Numbered from the stretch's first letter, positions 6,453 through 11,516 are shown. The stretch is DNA of 42,597 nucleotides from an uncultured Oscillospiraceae bacterium (GCA_947629245.1 CANRDC010000012.1:1-42597), one strand, 5' to 3'. Numbers and translations: made by a program. The notes: generated from the sequence alone by a model not told the origin.

Positions 6453-6839
6453 TTAGGATTCCTCTTCTTCGCCTTCGCCTCGCAGTTGCTTACGAAGCTG
6501 CTCACGTTCGAGTTCTGCTTCCACAGCCAGCTTAGACGCATAGGAGTTCATATGGTCTGCAGCAGCAGATCCTCCCCAGGCACCAAGACCTCCACCCAAT
6601 GCAGCACCTATGAGTGCGGACAGCGCCTGGTTCTTAGCAGAGGCATCTAATTGGTGTGCAATAAGCCCACCAGCGACAGTACCTATCCCGGCACCTCCTG
6701 TACCGCCAAGAATTGCTCCGAGAAGTTTATCCTTGAAGCGGTCACGGTATTGTGTGGGATTGTTCAAATAAACATCACTTACGTCTGCCTGTTTCGTAAG
6801 AGCGTCTGTGAGTCCAAGAAGTTCTACTGTCGTGTACAT
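6453..6839 (-). CDS. Signature-family glycine-zipper protein (128 aa)
   Basis: N-terminus MYTTVELLGLTDALTKQAD is a variant of the family signature with Lys16 and Ala18. Two glycine-rich hydrophobic blocks follow (LLGAILGGTGGAGIGTVAGG and LIGAALGGGLGAWGGSAAA), separated by a polar linker, and the protein ends in a strongly charged helix rich in Glu, Arg and Lys. The glycine zippers suggest membrane-inserting or pore-like helices, but this is from composition only. The ATG at 6839 has TATACT 6 nt upstream and a 17-bp spacer to TTGCTA. The promoter overlaps the 3' end of the upstream gene at 6866. Function unknown. Confidence 0.78.
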   Translation of the reverse strand: MYTTVELLGLTDALTKQADVSDVYLNNPTQYRDRFKDKLLGAILGGTGGAGIGTVAGGLIAHQLDASAKNQALSALIGAALGGGLGAWGGSAAADHMNSYASKLAVEAELEREQLRKQLRGEGEEEES

Positions 6840-6845
6840 AGGTGT

Positions 6846-6874
6846 AGTATATAGGAAATTTCAGGTTATAGCAA
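6846..6874 (-). promoter_or_regulatory. Leaderless promoter of 128-aa glycine-zipper gene
   Basis: Minus strand: TTGCTA (6869-6874), 17 bp, TATACT (6846-6851), 6 nt to ATG. No G tract. The -35 begins inside the final codons of the neighbouring gene. Confidence 0.7.
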
Positions 6875-7261
6875 CTGGGATTGTAGATTATTTAACTTCG
6901 GTTCCAGATAACGATTGAGAGCTACAGTCCCGGTCCCGCCGAGAAGGCCGCCAAGAATGGCAGGAGCATAGGCTAAGCCTTTGGTAAGTCTTGGATGCTC
7001 TGCGGCAGCATTAAGTAGCTTCATGAATTTATCAGGATTCTTTTCTGCCATTCTTATTGCAGCTTTTTCTGCTATTTTGCCAGCAACGTGATTTCCAAGC
7101 AGGCCACCAGCTGTTGCACCGAGACCGCCGCCAATCACATCTTTCGCAGTGATCCCGTCATCAGATGCTTGTTTGCGCATAAGTTGGGCCATAGTGTATT
7201 GTGCTGATGCCTGTTTTTCAAGCACGTCCGCCATTTGCAATAACGTAGAGTTTGTGTTCAT
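6866..7261 (-). CDS. Signature-family protein with duplicated KQAS motif (131 aa)
   Basis: The first ~35 residues (MNTNSTLLQMADVLEKQASA, then QYTMAQLMRKQASDD) are very similar to the N-terminus of the plus-strand gene at 7578, while the remainders differ. The K-Q-A-S element occurs twice, about 15 residues apart. The body has a glycine-rich hydrophobic block (GGGLGATAGGLLGNHVAG) and a second one (LAYAPAILGGLLGGTGTVAL), again a glycine-zipper layout. Start at 7261 is set by the signature and by TATAAT 7 nt upstream. The promoter spacer holds G10. Function unknown. Conserved head plus divergent body suggests domain shuffling. Confidence 0.78.
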   Translation of the reverse strand: MNTNSTLLQMADVLEKQASAQYTMAQLMRKQASDDGITAKDVIGGGLGATAGGLLGNHVAGKIAEKAAIRMAEKNPDKFMKLLNAAAEHPRLTKGLAYAPAILGGLLGGTGTVALNRYLEPKLNNLQSQLL

Positions 7262-7268
7262 GTCTTAT

Positions 7269-7296
7269 ATTATATCAGCCCCCCCCCCATACGCAA
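7269..7296 (-). promoter_or_regulatory. Leaderless promoter with G10 tract, 16-bp spacer
   Basis: Minus strand: -35 TTGCGT (7291-7296), 16-bp spacer containing ten consecutive Gs (7279-7288), -10 TATAAT (7269-7274), 7 nt to ATG. Confidence 0.68.
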
Positions 7297-7305
7297 GTTT
7301 AATAA

Positions 7306-7509
7306 GCCAAAGCCACGGCCGGTCTTAATGACGTCGCCAAGAATATCAATCAACGCGCGGATGCTATGGTAAATGATGTACGGCGCGCCGGACAAGCTGC
7401 TGGACAAGCAGTAGATAATACAGGGAGGAATCTTCTTATAGGAGGAGGGGCATTAGCAGGTGCCGGACTTGGCGCTTATGGGCTGTCTCAATTACATAGC
7501 AATCAATAA
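7306..7509 (+). pseudogene. Decayed remnant of a glycine-rich family gene
   Basis: An open frame of 67 codons follows an in-frame TAA (7303-7305) and has no early ATG. The first Met is at 7366, which would leave 47 aa. The C-terminal sequence NTGRNLLIGGGALAGAGLGA resembles the glycine-zipper segments of the neighbouring genes. No promoter with the 6-nt rule precedes it and the N-terminal signature is absent. It is read as a 5'-truncated family member in the otherwise gene-free stretch 7262-7577. A short translated product from 7366 cannot be excluded. Confidence 0.5.
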
Positions 7510-7512
7510 TTA

Positions 7513-7522
7513 CCCCCCCCCC
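7513..7522. repeat. Isolated C10 homopolymer tract
   Basis: Ten Cs directly after the remnant gene. On the minus strand it reads as G10 followed by TAATTA, similar in arrangement to the G-tract promoters, but no gene starts downstream. Probably a relic of a lost promoter. Confidence 0.5.
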
Positions 7523-7542
7523 ATCCAGGTGCATAATTGTAC

Positions 7543-7571
7543 TTGCTATTGGTGAAGATTTTTAATATCAT
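7543..7571 (+). promoter_or_regulatory. Leaderless promoter of 162-aa gene
   Basis: -35 TTGCTA (7543-7548), 17-bp spacer, -10 TATCAT (7566-7571), 6 nt to ATG at 7578. No homopolymer in the spacer. Confidence 0.68.
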
Positions 7572-7577
7572 AACCGT

Positions 7578-8066
7578 ATGAATACTCAATATACACTTAA
7601 CCTCATGGCGGACGCTATGGAGAAGCAGGCTGCAGATCAGTATACGCTTGCCCAGATTATGCGCAAGCAAGCTTCCGACTCTATCGACATCCCCGGCTTC
7701 AGCATCAAAGCTGATGAACCTGGGCTGACAGAAGGTCTTGTCGGAGCTGGTACTGGTGGTACGCTTGCCGCTCTGCTTGCTGCTGCTACTCGTGGCAAGG
7801 TCAAAGTTCCCGGTGGTACGTCCAACCTTGGCTCCGGTCTTCTCAAGATGCTGAAACGCGCTCCGAAGAACCTCTACGGTGCTGCTGCTAAGACGTCGAG
7901 AGATACCTCGAATGCTCTGCTCAAAGAGCTTGCAATTCGTGCCGGTATTGGTGCGGGTGGCGCTGGTGTTGGTGCGGCTCTGCCGTTTGCTGGTGCTGCT
8001 ATTCAGCGCTCTGCGATCAACGACATCAACAACGCCAAGGACAAGATCAACGATTGGATTGGTTAA
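7578..8066 (+). CDS. Signature-family protein with KQA motifs and hydrophobic C-terminus (162 aa)
   Basis: The head (MNTQYTLNLMADAMEKQAAD, then QYTLAQIMRKQASDS) is nearly the same as that of the opposite-strand gene at 6866. The body holds a hydrophobic Gly/Ala block (GTGGTLAALLAAATRG), a basic middle (LLKMLKRAPKNLYGAAAK), and a second long hydrophobic block (AGIGAGGAGVGAALPFAGAA), ending in a charged amphipathic tail. It could be a small membrane-active or virion protein; no named family is recognised. Codon choice is more GC-rich and regular than in its neighbours. A strong terminator follows at 8089. Confidence 0.8.
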   Translation: MNTQYTLNLMADAMEKQAADQYTLAQIMRKQASDSIDIPGFSIKADEPGLTEGLVGAGTGGTLAALLAAATRGKVKVPGGTSNLGSGLLKMLKRAPKNLYGAAAKTSRDTSNALLKELAIRAGIGAGGAGVGAALPFAGAAIQRSAINDINNAKDKINDWIG

Positions 8067-8088
8067 TCCTGGCGCCTATGCGCTTAAC

Positions 8089-8122
8089 ATACGCACGGTA
8101 TCACTACCGTGCGTATTTTTTT
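8089..8122 (+). terminator. Rho-independent terminator after 162-aa gene
   Basis: ATACGCACGGT and ACCGTGCGTAT form a perfect stem around a 5-nt loop, followed by TTTTTTT. The next gene's promoter begins immediately after. Confidence 0.9.
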
Positions 8123-8126
8123 GCCC

Positions 8127-8154
8127 TTGTGTAACTCTCAGGTTCCTTTATAAT
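8127..8154 (+). promoter_or_regulatory. Leaderless promoter of 108-aa gene
   Basis: -35 TTGTGT (8127-8132), 16-bp spacer, -10 TATAAT (8149-8154), 7 nt to ATG at 8162. Confidence 0.65.
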
Positions 8155-8161
8155 AGAATAC

Positions 8162-8488
8162 ATGAACACGACAAACCTTTTAAGCTGGGCAAATACCATG
8201 ACAAAACAGGCAGCCTTACCTGATCCCGGACAGGATGTGTTAATTAGCAACAGCCCGCTTATTGATACGCTACGTGGAGCTGCTTCAGGCGGTACATTAG
8301 GTTTAGGCGTACCTTTGGCCCAGCAGGTATTCAGATTTATCGGGGGAGCCCCTGTATTATCCTCAAAAGAGGTTCTAAAGGCTATGGGACGCCAAGGTGC
8401 CATAGGTGCAGGCATAGGCGCAGGAGCACTTGGGCTCAGCTCGCTGGTAGCCAATCTTTTCACAAGCAAAGATGAAACCGAGAAATAG
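8162..8488 (+). CDS. LLSWANTMTK-signature glycine-rich protein (108 aa)
   Basis: Starts MNTTNLLSWANTMTKQAALP, another version of the family signature with Lys15-Gln-Ala17. Downstream there are two hydrophobic regions: RGAASGGTLGLGVPLAQQVF and QGAIGAGIGAGALGLSSLVA, the second with GxxxG-like repeats. It ends in a short charged tail. Start is supported by the signature and by the -10 hexamer 7 nt upstream. It is isolated between a terminator (8089) and a 21-bp inverted repeat (8512). Function unknown; a small membrane-inserting protein is the best guess. Confidence 0.78.
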   Translation: MNTTNLLSWANTMTKQAALPDPGQDVLISNSPLIDTLRGAASGGTLGLGVPLAQQVFRFIGGAPVLSSKEVLKAMGRQGAIGAGIGAGALGLSSLVANLFTSKDETEK

Positions 8489-8511
8489 CGGCAAAGATCG
8501 CTATATATAAT

Positions 8512-8576
8512 GGCTCTGTCCTACCACAGTGTTGATTTTTCGTAGAACTATGGTTACACTGTGGTAGGACAGAGCC
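8512..8576. repeat. Perfect 21-bp inverted repeat between convergent genes
   Basis: Left arm 8512-8532 and right arm 8556-8576 are exact reverse complements (beginning GGCTCTGTCC), separated by a 23-nt AT-rich loop. There is no U-run on either side; TATATAATGG precedes and CCTATAATTA follows. It lies between the convergent ends of the 108-aa and HU-like genes. It could end transcription from both sides, be an RNase III-type processing site, or be a protein-binding or packaging-related site. Confidence 0.85.
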
Positions 8577-8596
8577 TATAATTACGACGCATTTAG

Positions 8597-8977
8597 CTAC
8601 CACTTCCGGCACTTAATCCACGCCGGATTGATCTTCTTGATGATACCTGGGGCAGCGACGAATGTGACACGCCTAGCAGGCCCTAATTGCAACTGCTCCC
8701 CGGTCTTGGGATTTCTTGCCAGCCGGGGAGCCATGTCCTGGATCTTGAATGTGCCGAAGTTCGTGATAGTAATGGACATACCTTGACTGAGGAGGGTCCC
8801 CATCACCTTGAATACTCCGTTGACGAGTTTGCTACATTTGCGCAGTGACATGTCAGGGAACACCATGAAATGAACATTGCGTATAACGTGCTCTTTTTTA
8901 AGTCTTAAAGGTTGTTGATCCTTCGGAAATCGTTTATGAGCAGGGATGTACTTCTTTCGCTTGGGCTTCTCGGGCAT
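8597..8977 (-). CDS. HU/IHF-family DNA-binding protein (126 aa)
   Basis: Residues ~30-120 fit the bacterial HU/IHF fold. The core ITNFGTFKIQDMAPRLARNP followed by KTGEQLQL and FVAAPGIIKKIN corresponds to LTGFGTFEVRxRxARxGRNP, QTGEEI and FKPGKxLKxxV. The RNP motif of the DNA-binding arm is intact. A basic 28-residue N-terminal extension (KPKRKKYIPAHKRFPKDQQ) exceeds the usual ~90-residue HU length and may add DNA contacts. The start at 8977 has TAGACT 6 nt upstream, and its -35 lies in the end of the terminase fragment gene. It probably bends or compacts phage DNA, possibly at packaging or in the capsid. Confidence 0.9.
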   Translation of the reverse strand: MPEKPKRKKYIPAHKRFPKDQQPLRLKKEHVIRNVHFMVFPDMSLRKCSKLVNGVFKVMGTLLSQGMSITITNFGTFKIQDMAPRLARNPKTGEQLQLGPARRVTFVAAPGIIKKINPAWIKCRKW

Positions 8978-8983
8978 GTCATT

Positions 8984-9012
8984 AGTCTACTCACTTATTT
9001 TCGTGAGTGCAA
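8984..9012 (-). promoter_or_regulatory. Leaderless promoter of HU-like gene
   Basis: Minus strand: TTGCAC (9007-9012), 17 bp, TAGACT (8984-8989), 6 nt to ATG. The -35 overlaps the last codons of the terminase fragment. Confidence 0.68.
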
Positions 9013-9113
9013 GCAATTTTTTTGCGCGCCATGGAAAACAGCTCCTTACAGGTCGTCTTTTTTGGCTCTTCCTCCTCTATACAAACTGTCACCTTCGTAT
9101 CCCCGGATATGCA
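8991..9113 (-). other. Split-intein N-terminal half (40 aa)
   Basis: Starts at Cys directly after RQIGK and contains block A (CISGDTKVTV), an acidic patch (IEEEEPKK) and a short helix (CKELFSMARKK), then a stop. Block B and everything beyond it are absent, so it cannot splice in cis. Two further cysteines (CIEEEE, TTCKEL) are unusual for so short a segment. Confidence 0.8.
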
Positions 9114-9431
9114 CTTACCAATCTGACGCGAAGCAGCTATGGTGATGCTTCCGTTAGGCACCAGAGCCATCATAGCGAACGCGTGCGGACGGCTCCACAG
9201 GGTCATAGGCTGTCCATCCTGGAAATTAGGGAAAAAGTGCTGCAGAGCCAGAGATGGGTTGAAACCACACGCCATAATGAGCTGTCCCAGGAGTTTATCG
9301 GATAATAGGCTATCTCCTATGTTGTCTGCTGCCTCGATAGAGTTCATAAGCTGGATTGTACGCTCGCAGAAGTCCGCATCAGTCACTAATTTGTGCTGAA
9401 GGTCCAAAAACATGGGATATTCATTATCCAT
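8991..9431 (-). CDS. terL: Large terminase N-terminal fragment fused to split-intein N-half (146 aa)
   Basis: Residues 1-106 look like the start of a phage large terminase: a helical N-terminus, then LWSRPHAFAMMALVPNGSIT and the ATPase Walker-A-type sequence IAASRQIGK, cut just before the expected Ser/Thr. Residues 107-146 begin CISGDTKVTV, a typical intein block A, and end with a stop after 40 residues. This is the arrangement of atypically split TerL inteins such as AceL-TerL, whose N-half is only about 25 residues. The partner gene (intein C-half plus the rest of TerL, starting Ser/Thr) is not in the window. Start at 9431 is chosen because TATACT ends 6 nt upstream; an upstream in-frame ATG would place the promoter in coding sequence. 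Functional ATPase/nuclease needs trans-splicing. Confidence 0.82.
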   Translation of the reverse strand: MDNEYPMFLDLQHKLVTDADFCERTIQLMNSIEAADNIGDSLLSDKLLGQLIMACGFNPSLALQHFFPNFQDGQPMTLWSRPHAFAMMALVPNGSITIAASRQIGKCISGDTKVTVCIEEEEPKKTTCKELFSMARKKIACTHENK

Positions 9432-9437
9432 ACGCGC

Positions 9438-9465
9438 AGTATACCATACATCCCGGGAGAGGCAA
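9438..9465 (-). promoter_or_regulatory. Leaderless promoter of terminase fragment
   Basis: Minus strand: TTGCCT (9460-9465), 16 bp, extended -10 TGG-TATACT (9438-9443), 6 nt to ATG at 9431. It abuts, back to back, the plus-strand repeat element at 9460-9520. Confidence 0.72.
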
Positions 9466-9520
9466 GAAATAGGTGAAAAATAGTCCATTTTTGGGCTATA
9501 TATACATGTAGGGAGTAATT
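9460..9520 (+). promoter_or_regulatory. Promoter-like repeat, copy 1
   Basis: About 60 bp starting AGGCAAGAAATAGGTGAAAA and ending near TACATGTAGGGAGT, repeated at 10301-10360. It includes a stem (ATAGTCC / GGGCTAT) overlapping a TATATATA block (9497-9504) that could serve as -10, with GTGAAA (9473-9478) as a poor -35. It heads the rightward gene block, so an early promoter and/or operator is the likely role. Confidence 0.6.
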
Positions 9521-9716
9521 ACCTCCTACGTTCTGTGAAGTCATTGTATGGAAAAGAATTCATTTGTGTGGCTTTCCCCACACAGGTGTTGATAATAGGT
9601 GTATCCCTAACTAGCCCTGGCAGACGGCGTTTAATAGTCTGCCAATTTTCTATACATGATACCACATCAACCAATCAATCATAATAACCCAACCAATTAG
9701 AAAGGAAACTAAAACA
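9521..9716 (+). other. Long structured 5' leader before the gene at 9717
   Basis: It contains a possible 14-codon peptide (ATG 9548, stop 9590-9592) overlapping a GTGTGG/CCACAC hairpin, and a second hairpin TGGCAGAC/GTCTGCCA (9618-9644) followed by ATTTTCT that could act as an attenuator. The layout resembles leader-peptide attenuation. No amino-acid run in the peptide supports a particular signal. Confidence 0.4.
9618..9651 (+). terminator. Possible attenuator hairpin in leader
   Basis: 8-bp stem TGGCAGAC/GTCTGCCA with a 11-nt loop followed by ATTTTCT. It is weaker than the terminators at 10219 and 10868 and lies upstream of, not after, a gene. Confidence 0.45.
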
Positions 9717-10208
9717 ATGAAAACTGATCGTTACAATTTGTCCGGTGTTACAACAACTGAAGAAGGCTGCAAAAATGCTTTGCAGAATGTTGACGTCTTA
9801 TGGCGGCATACACAGAAAGTGTGCATTGTTGAGACTCTTAATGCTTGTGCTGCAAGATACTTAACATTTGCTTGCCATGGGACATGGCATGAGAAATACA
9901 TTTGCACTTACAGCGAGTTTGTCAATGACGGTATCTTCGTGACGCTTACGGCTCGTAGACATTGCAAAGACCAACTCGAAGTGAGTGTGTTCCAAATTGT
10001 GGTAGATGCTCCTAACAAGTGTCTGTACGTGCAGCGCCAACTGCATGGTACCAGCGACGTCGAACGCATCACAATTTCTTTCAAGGAAATCGTCACAACT
10101 ATGTTTGGTGATGGTCCTGAAGATATTGATAAAGACAAGTTCCAAACACTTCAAGACTGGTTCTGGAGCGTCGGCCGACTTGTCAGTGAAAAGGAACAGG
10201 CTGCGTAA
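9717..10208 (+). CDS. Unrecognised cysteine-rich protein (163 aa)
   Basis: First gene of the rightward block. No family recognised. It has nine cysteines, scattered without a CxxC pair, a beta-strand-rich middle (DGIFVTLTARRHCKDQLEVS) and an acidic C-terminal third with aromatic residues (LQDWFWSVGRL). No signal peptide or membrane segment. It is a single unit: preceded by the repeat promoter at 9460 and a 200-nt leader, and closed by a strong terminator at 10219. The same promoter repeat drives the next gene, so both are probably expressed together early in infection. GAAAGGA lies about 10 nt before the ATG. Confidence 0.75.
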   Translation: MKTDRYNLSGVTTTEEGCKNALQNVDVLWRHTQKVCIVETLNACAARYLTFACHGTWHEKYICTYSEFVNDGIFVTLTARRHCKDQLEVSVFQIVVDAPNKCLYVQRQLHGTSDVERITISFKEIVTTMFGDGPEDIDKDKFQTLQDWFWSVGRLVSEKEQAA

Positions 10209-10218
10209 CAGCAGCCTC

Positions 10219-10249
10219 GCGGTAGAAGTTATACTTCTACCGCTTTTTT
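10219..10249 (+). terminator. Rho-independent terminator
   Basis: GCGGTAGAAG/CTTCTACCGC perfect 10-bp stem, short loop, then TTTTTTA. It directly follows the 163-aa gene. Confidence 0.92.
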
Positions 10250-10300
10250 AGCTCCTGCCTCTTTTGTCCATACGCACCAGTGTAACACAGGTTTTTAGAT

Positions 10301-10360
10301 AGGCAAGAAATAGGTGAAAAAATAGCCTATTTTGGGCTATATATACATGTAGGGAGTGAT
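10301..10360 (+). promoter_or_regulatory. Promoter-like repeat, copy 2
   Basis: Second copy of the 9460-9520 element (AGGCAAGAAATAGGTGAAAA ... TACATGTAGGGAGT). The internal stem is kept but with different base pairs (ATAGCC/GGCTAT versus ATAGTCC/GGGCTAT), suggesting that the structure or dyad itself is selected. It lies about 50 nt upstream of the gene at 10412. Confidence 0.62.
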
Positions 10361-10411
10361 TATATTTCACTGACCCTATGTTTAAAAACCATAACCAATC
10401 ATATTCATACC

Positions 10412-10858
10412 ATGAAAAACTATACTGCTAATCTGTTGGAATCCGCTGCTTGGAAGAACACTCGTCGTAACATCAACGACAAGCAACTGACTGTGGAAGA
10501 TCGTAAGCGTGAGTTCGTCGAAGACCTTCGTCGTATGCTCACGTTCTACGGCGATGCCGATCATGTAAAGCGTGTCCGTGACACGTATGATCTCGAGATC
10601 GAAAACTTCCACAGTTTCAAAGCTACGGAGAAAGAAGGAACGAAGCCCATGATCAAGGGTATCGAAGTCGTCAACCTTGAAGATGGTGTTCTTGTCCGCC
10701 ATAACAGCGGCAATGCCATTAAGGTTACGAATCGGTATTTCGAGACCGGGACGTTCGATGAGAACGAGCGTTGCTTCTGGGCACCGGCGTTCACCACGAT
10801 TGCTTTCGCGTTGGTAAACGCGGGGCTGACGTGGAAAGAGTTCAGTGCGGCTGCGTAA
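10412..10858 (+). CDS. Unrecognised protein (148 aa)
   Basis: No family recognised. The N-terminal half is charged and helical (INDKQLTVEDRKREFVEDLR); the middle looks like beta strands (IKGIEVVNLEDGVLVRHNSG), and the tail is hydrophobic (WAPAFTTIAFALVNAGLTWK). No zinc motif, signal peptide or clear membrane span. It is a single-gene unit between the repeat promoter at 10301 and a strong terminator at 10868, mirroring the gene at 9717. There is no Shine-Dalgarno sequence before the ATG; the upstream stretch is A/C-rich (CATAACCAATCATATTCATACC). Confidence 0.75.
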   Translation: MKNYTANLLESAAWKNTRRNINDKQLTVEDRKREFVEDLRRMLTFYGDADHVKRVRDTYDLEIENFHSFKATEKEGTKPMIKGIEVVNLEDGVLVRHNSGNAIKVTNRYFETGTFDENERCFWAPAFTTIAFALVNAGLTWKEFSAAA

Positions 10859-10867
10859 TGCAGCCAC

Positions 10868-10896
10868 CGGCGCACAGCAATGTGCGCCGCTTTTTT
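10868..10896 (+). terminator. Rho-independent terminator
   Basis: CGGCGCAC/GTGCGCCG 8-bp stem with 6-nt loop followed by CTTTTTT, directly after the 148-aa gene. Confidence 0.92.
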
Positions 10897-10916
10897 AACT
10901 CCTGTTTCTTTCCGAC

Positions 10917-10945
10917 TTGCCTAAACCGTAAGGGCGTGTTAAATT
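10917..10945 (+). promoter_or_regulatory. Promoter for the gene at 11069
   Basis: -35 TTGCCT (10917-10922), 17-bp spacer, -10 TAAATT (10940-10945). The predicted start would give a ~115-nt leader before the ATG at 11069. A 77-codon frame from 10957 lies in this leader but overlaps the gene and is not called. Confidence 0.55.
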
Positions 10946-11068
10946 AGCCGTACGCCATGGCTGAATGTAGACAGAGCCGCTCCCCCAACAAACAAGTGTT
11001 CTGGAGAGCTAATCAATTTCCATCCGCTCGAGTAAGTGGATCCATTGTATCAAATGTGAAGAGACAAC

Positions 11069-11488
11069 ATGCCGAACCAGAAACAGACCTCCCAGAGTCA
11101 GACAGAGATAAACTCGACTACCTCAGAAATCGATTTAAATCAACTGACACTTCAGGAGTTGATGGACCTCAGGGACCGTGTGACCGCTAAACTGGCGTCC
11201 GCCTACCTGTGCAGAATGTCGAAATACGATATTACCATAGAATACGAGATAAAAGCTCGTACCATCGACAGCGTTGTCCATGAATCCGGCGGTCTTATCC
11301 AGCTCCCGGCTATTCTCAATCCGAATCTGCTTCCTAACGCTACTTCCAAATTGGAATTAGCTGTTACGAACAACATCATGGAGCCATTGGCTGCCGATCT
11401 CTATACTGTATTTAACAATGTGAATGCCGAAGCACCAAACGTGCTTGGCGTAACACAGCAGCCTGGGCAAATCCCTGCGCCGGTCTAA
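11069..11488 (+). CDS. Unrecognised protein (139 aa)
   Basis: No family recognised. The first ~35 residues are Gln/Ser/Thr-rich and probably disordered (KQTSQSQTEINSTTSEID). A helical segment follows (LQELMDLRDRVTAKLASAY), then a mixed alpha/beta region (KYDITIEYEIKARTIDSVVH) and a Pro/Gln-rich end. No catalytic or metal-binding pattern. It has its own promoter (10917-10945) and a terminator (11517), so it is a monocistronic unit like its two predecessors. The start is uncertain because no ribosome-binding site is evident. Confidence 0.7.
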   Translation: MPNQKQTSQSQTEINSTTSEIDLNQLTLQELMDLRDRVTAKLASAYLCRMSKYDITIEYEIKARTIDSVVHESGGLIQLPAILNPNLLPNATSKLELAVTNNIMEPLAADLYTVFNNVNAEAPNVLGVTQQPGQIPAPV

Positions 11489-11516
11489 AATAACCTGGTC
11501 CTTAATTTTAACTCAC

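Noticed and set aside
1539-7522. CRISPR-like array from the repeated heads and G tracts
   Set aside because: No regularly spaced direct repeats; the similarities are in gene heads and promoters on both strands.
7879-8223. Plus-strand frame of 114 codons overlapping the end of the 162-aa gene
   Set aside because: It runs through the strong terminator at 8089 and into the next gene's promoter and start; a shadow frame.
10957-11190. Plus-strand frame of 77 codons before and into the 11069 gene
   Set aside because: It overlaps the 11069 gene by 122 nt, starts 11 nt after the -10 rather than 6, and has a low-complexity sequence; more likely an untranslated leader.
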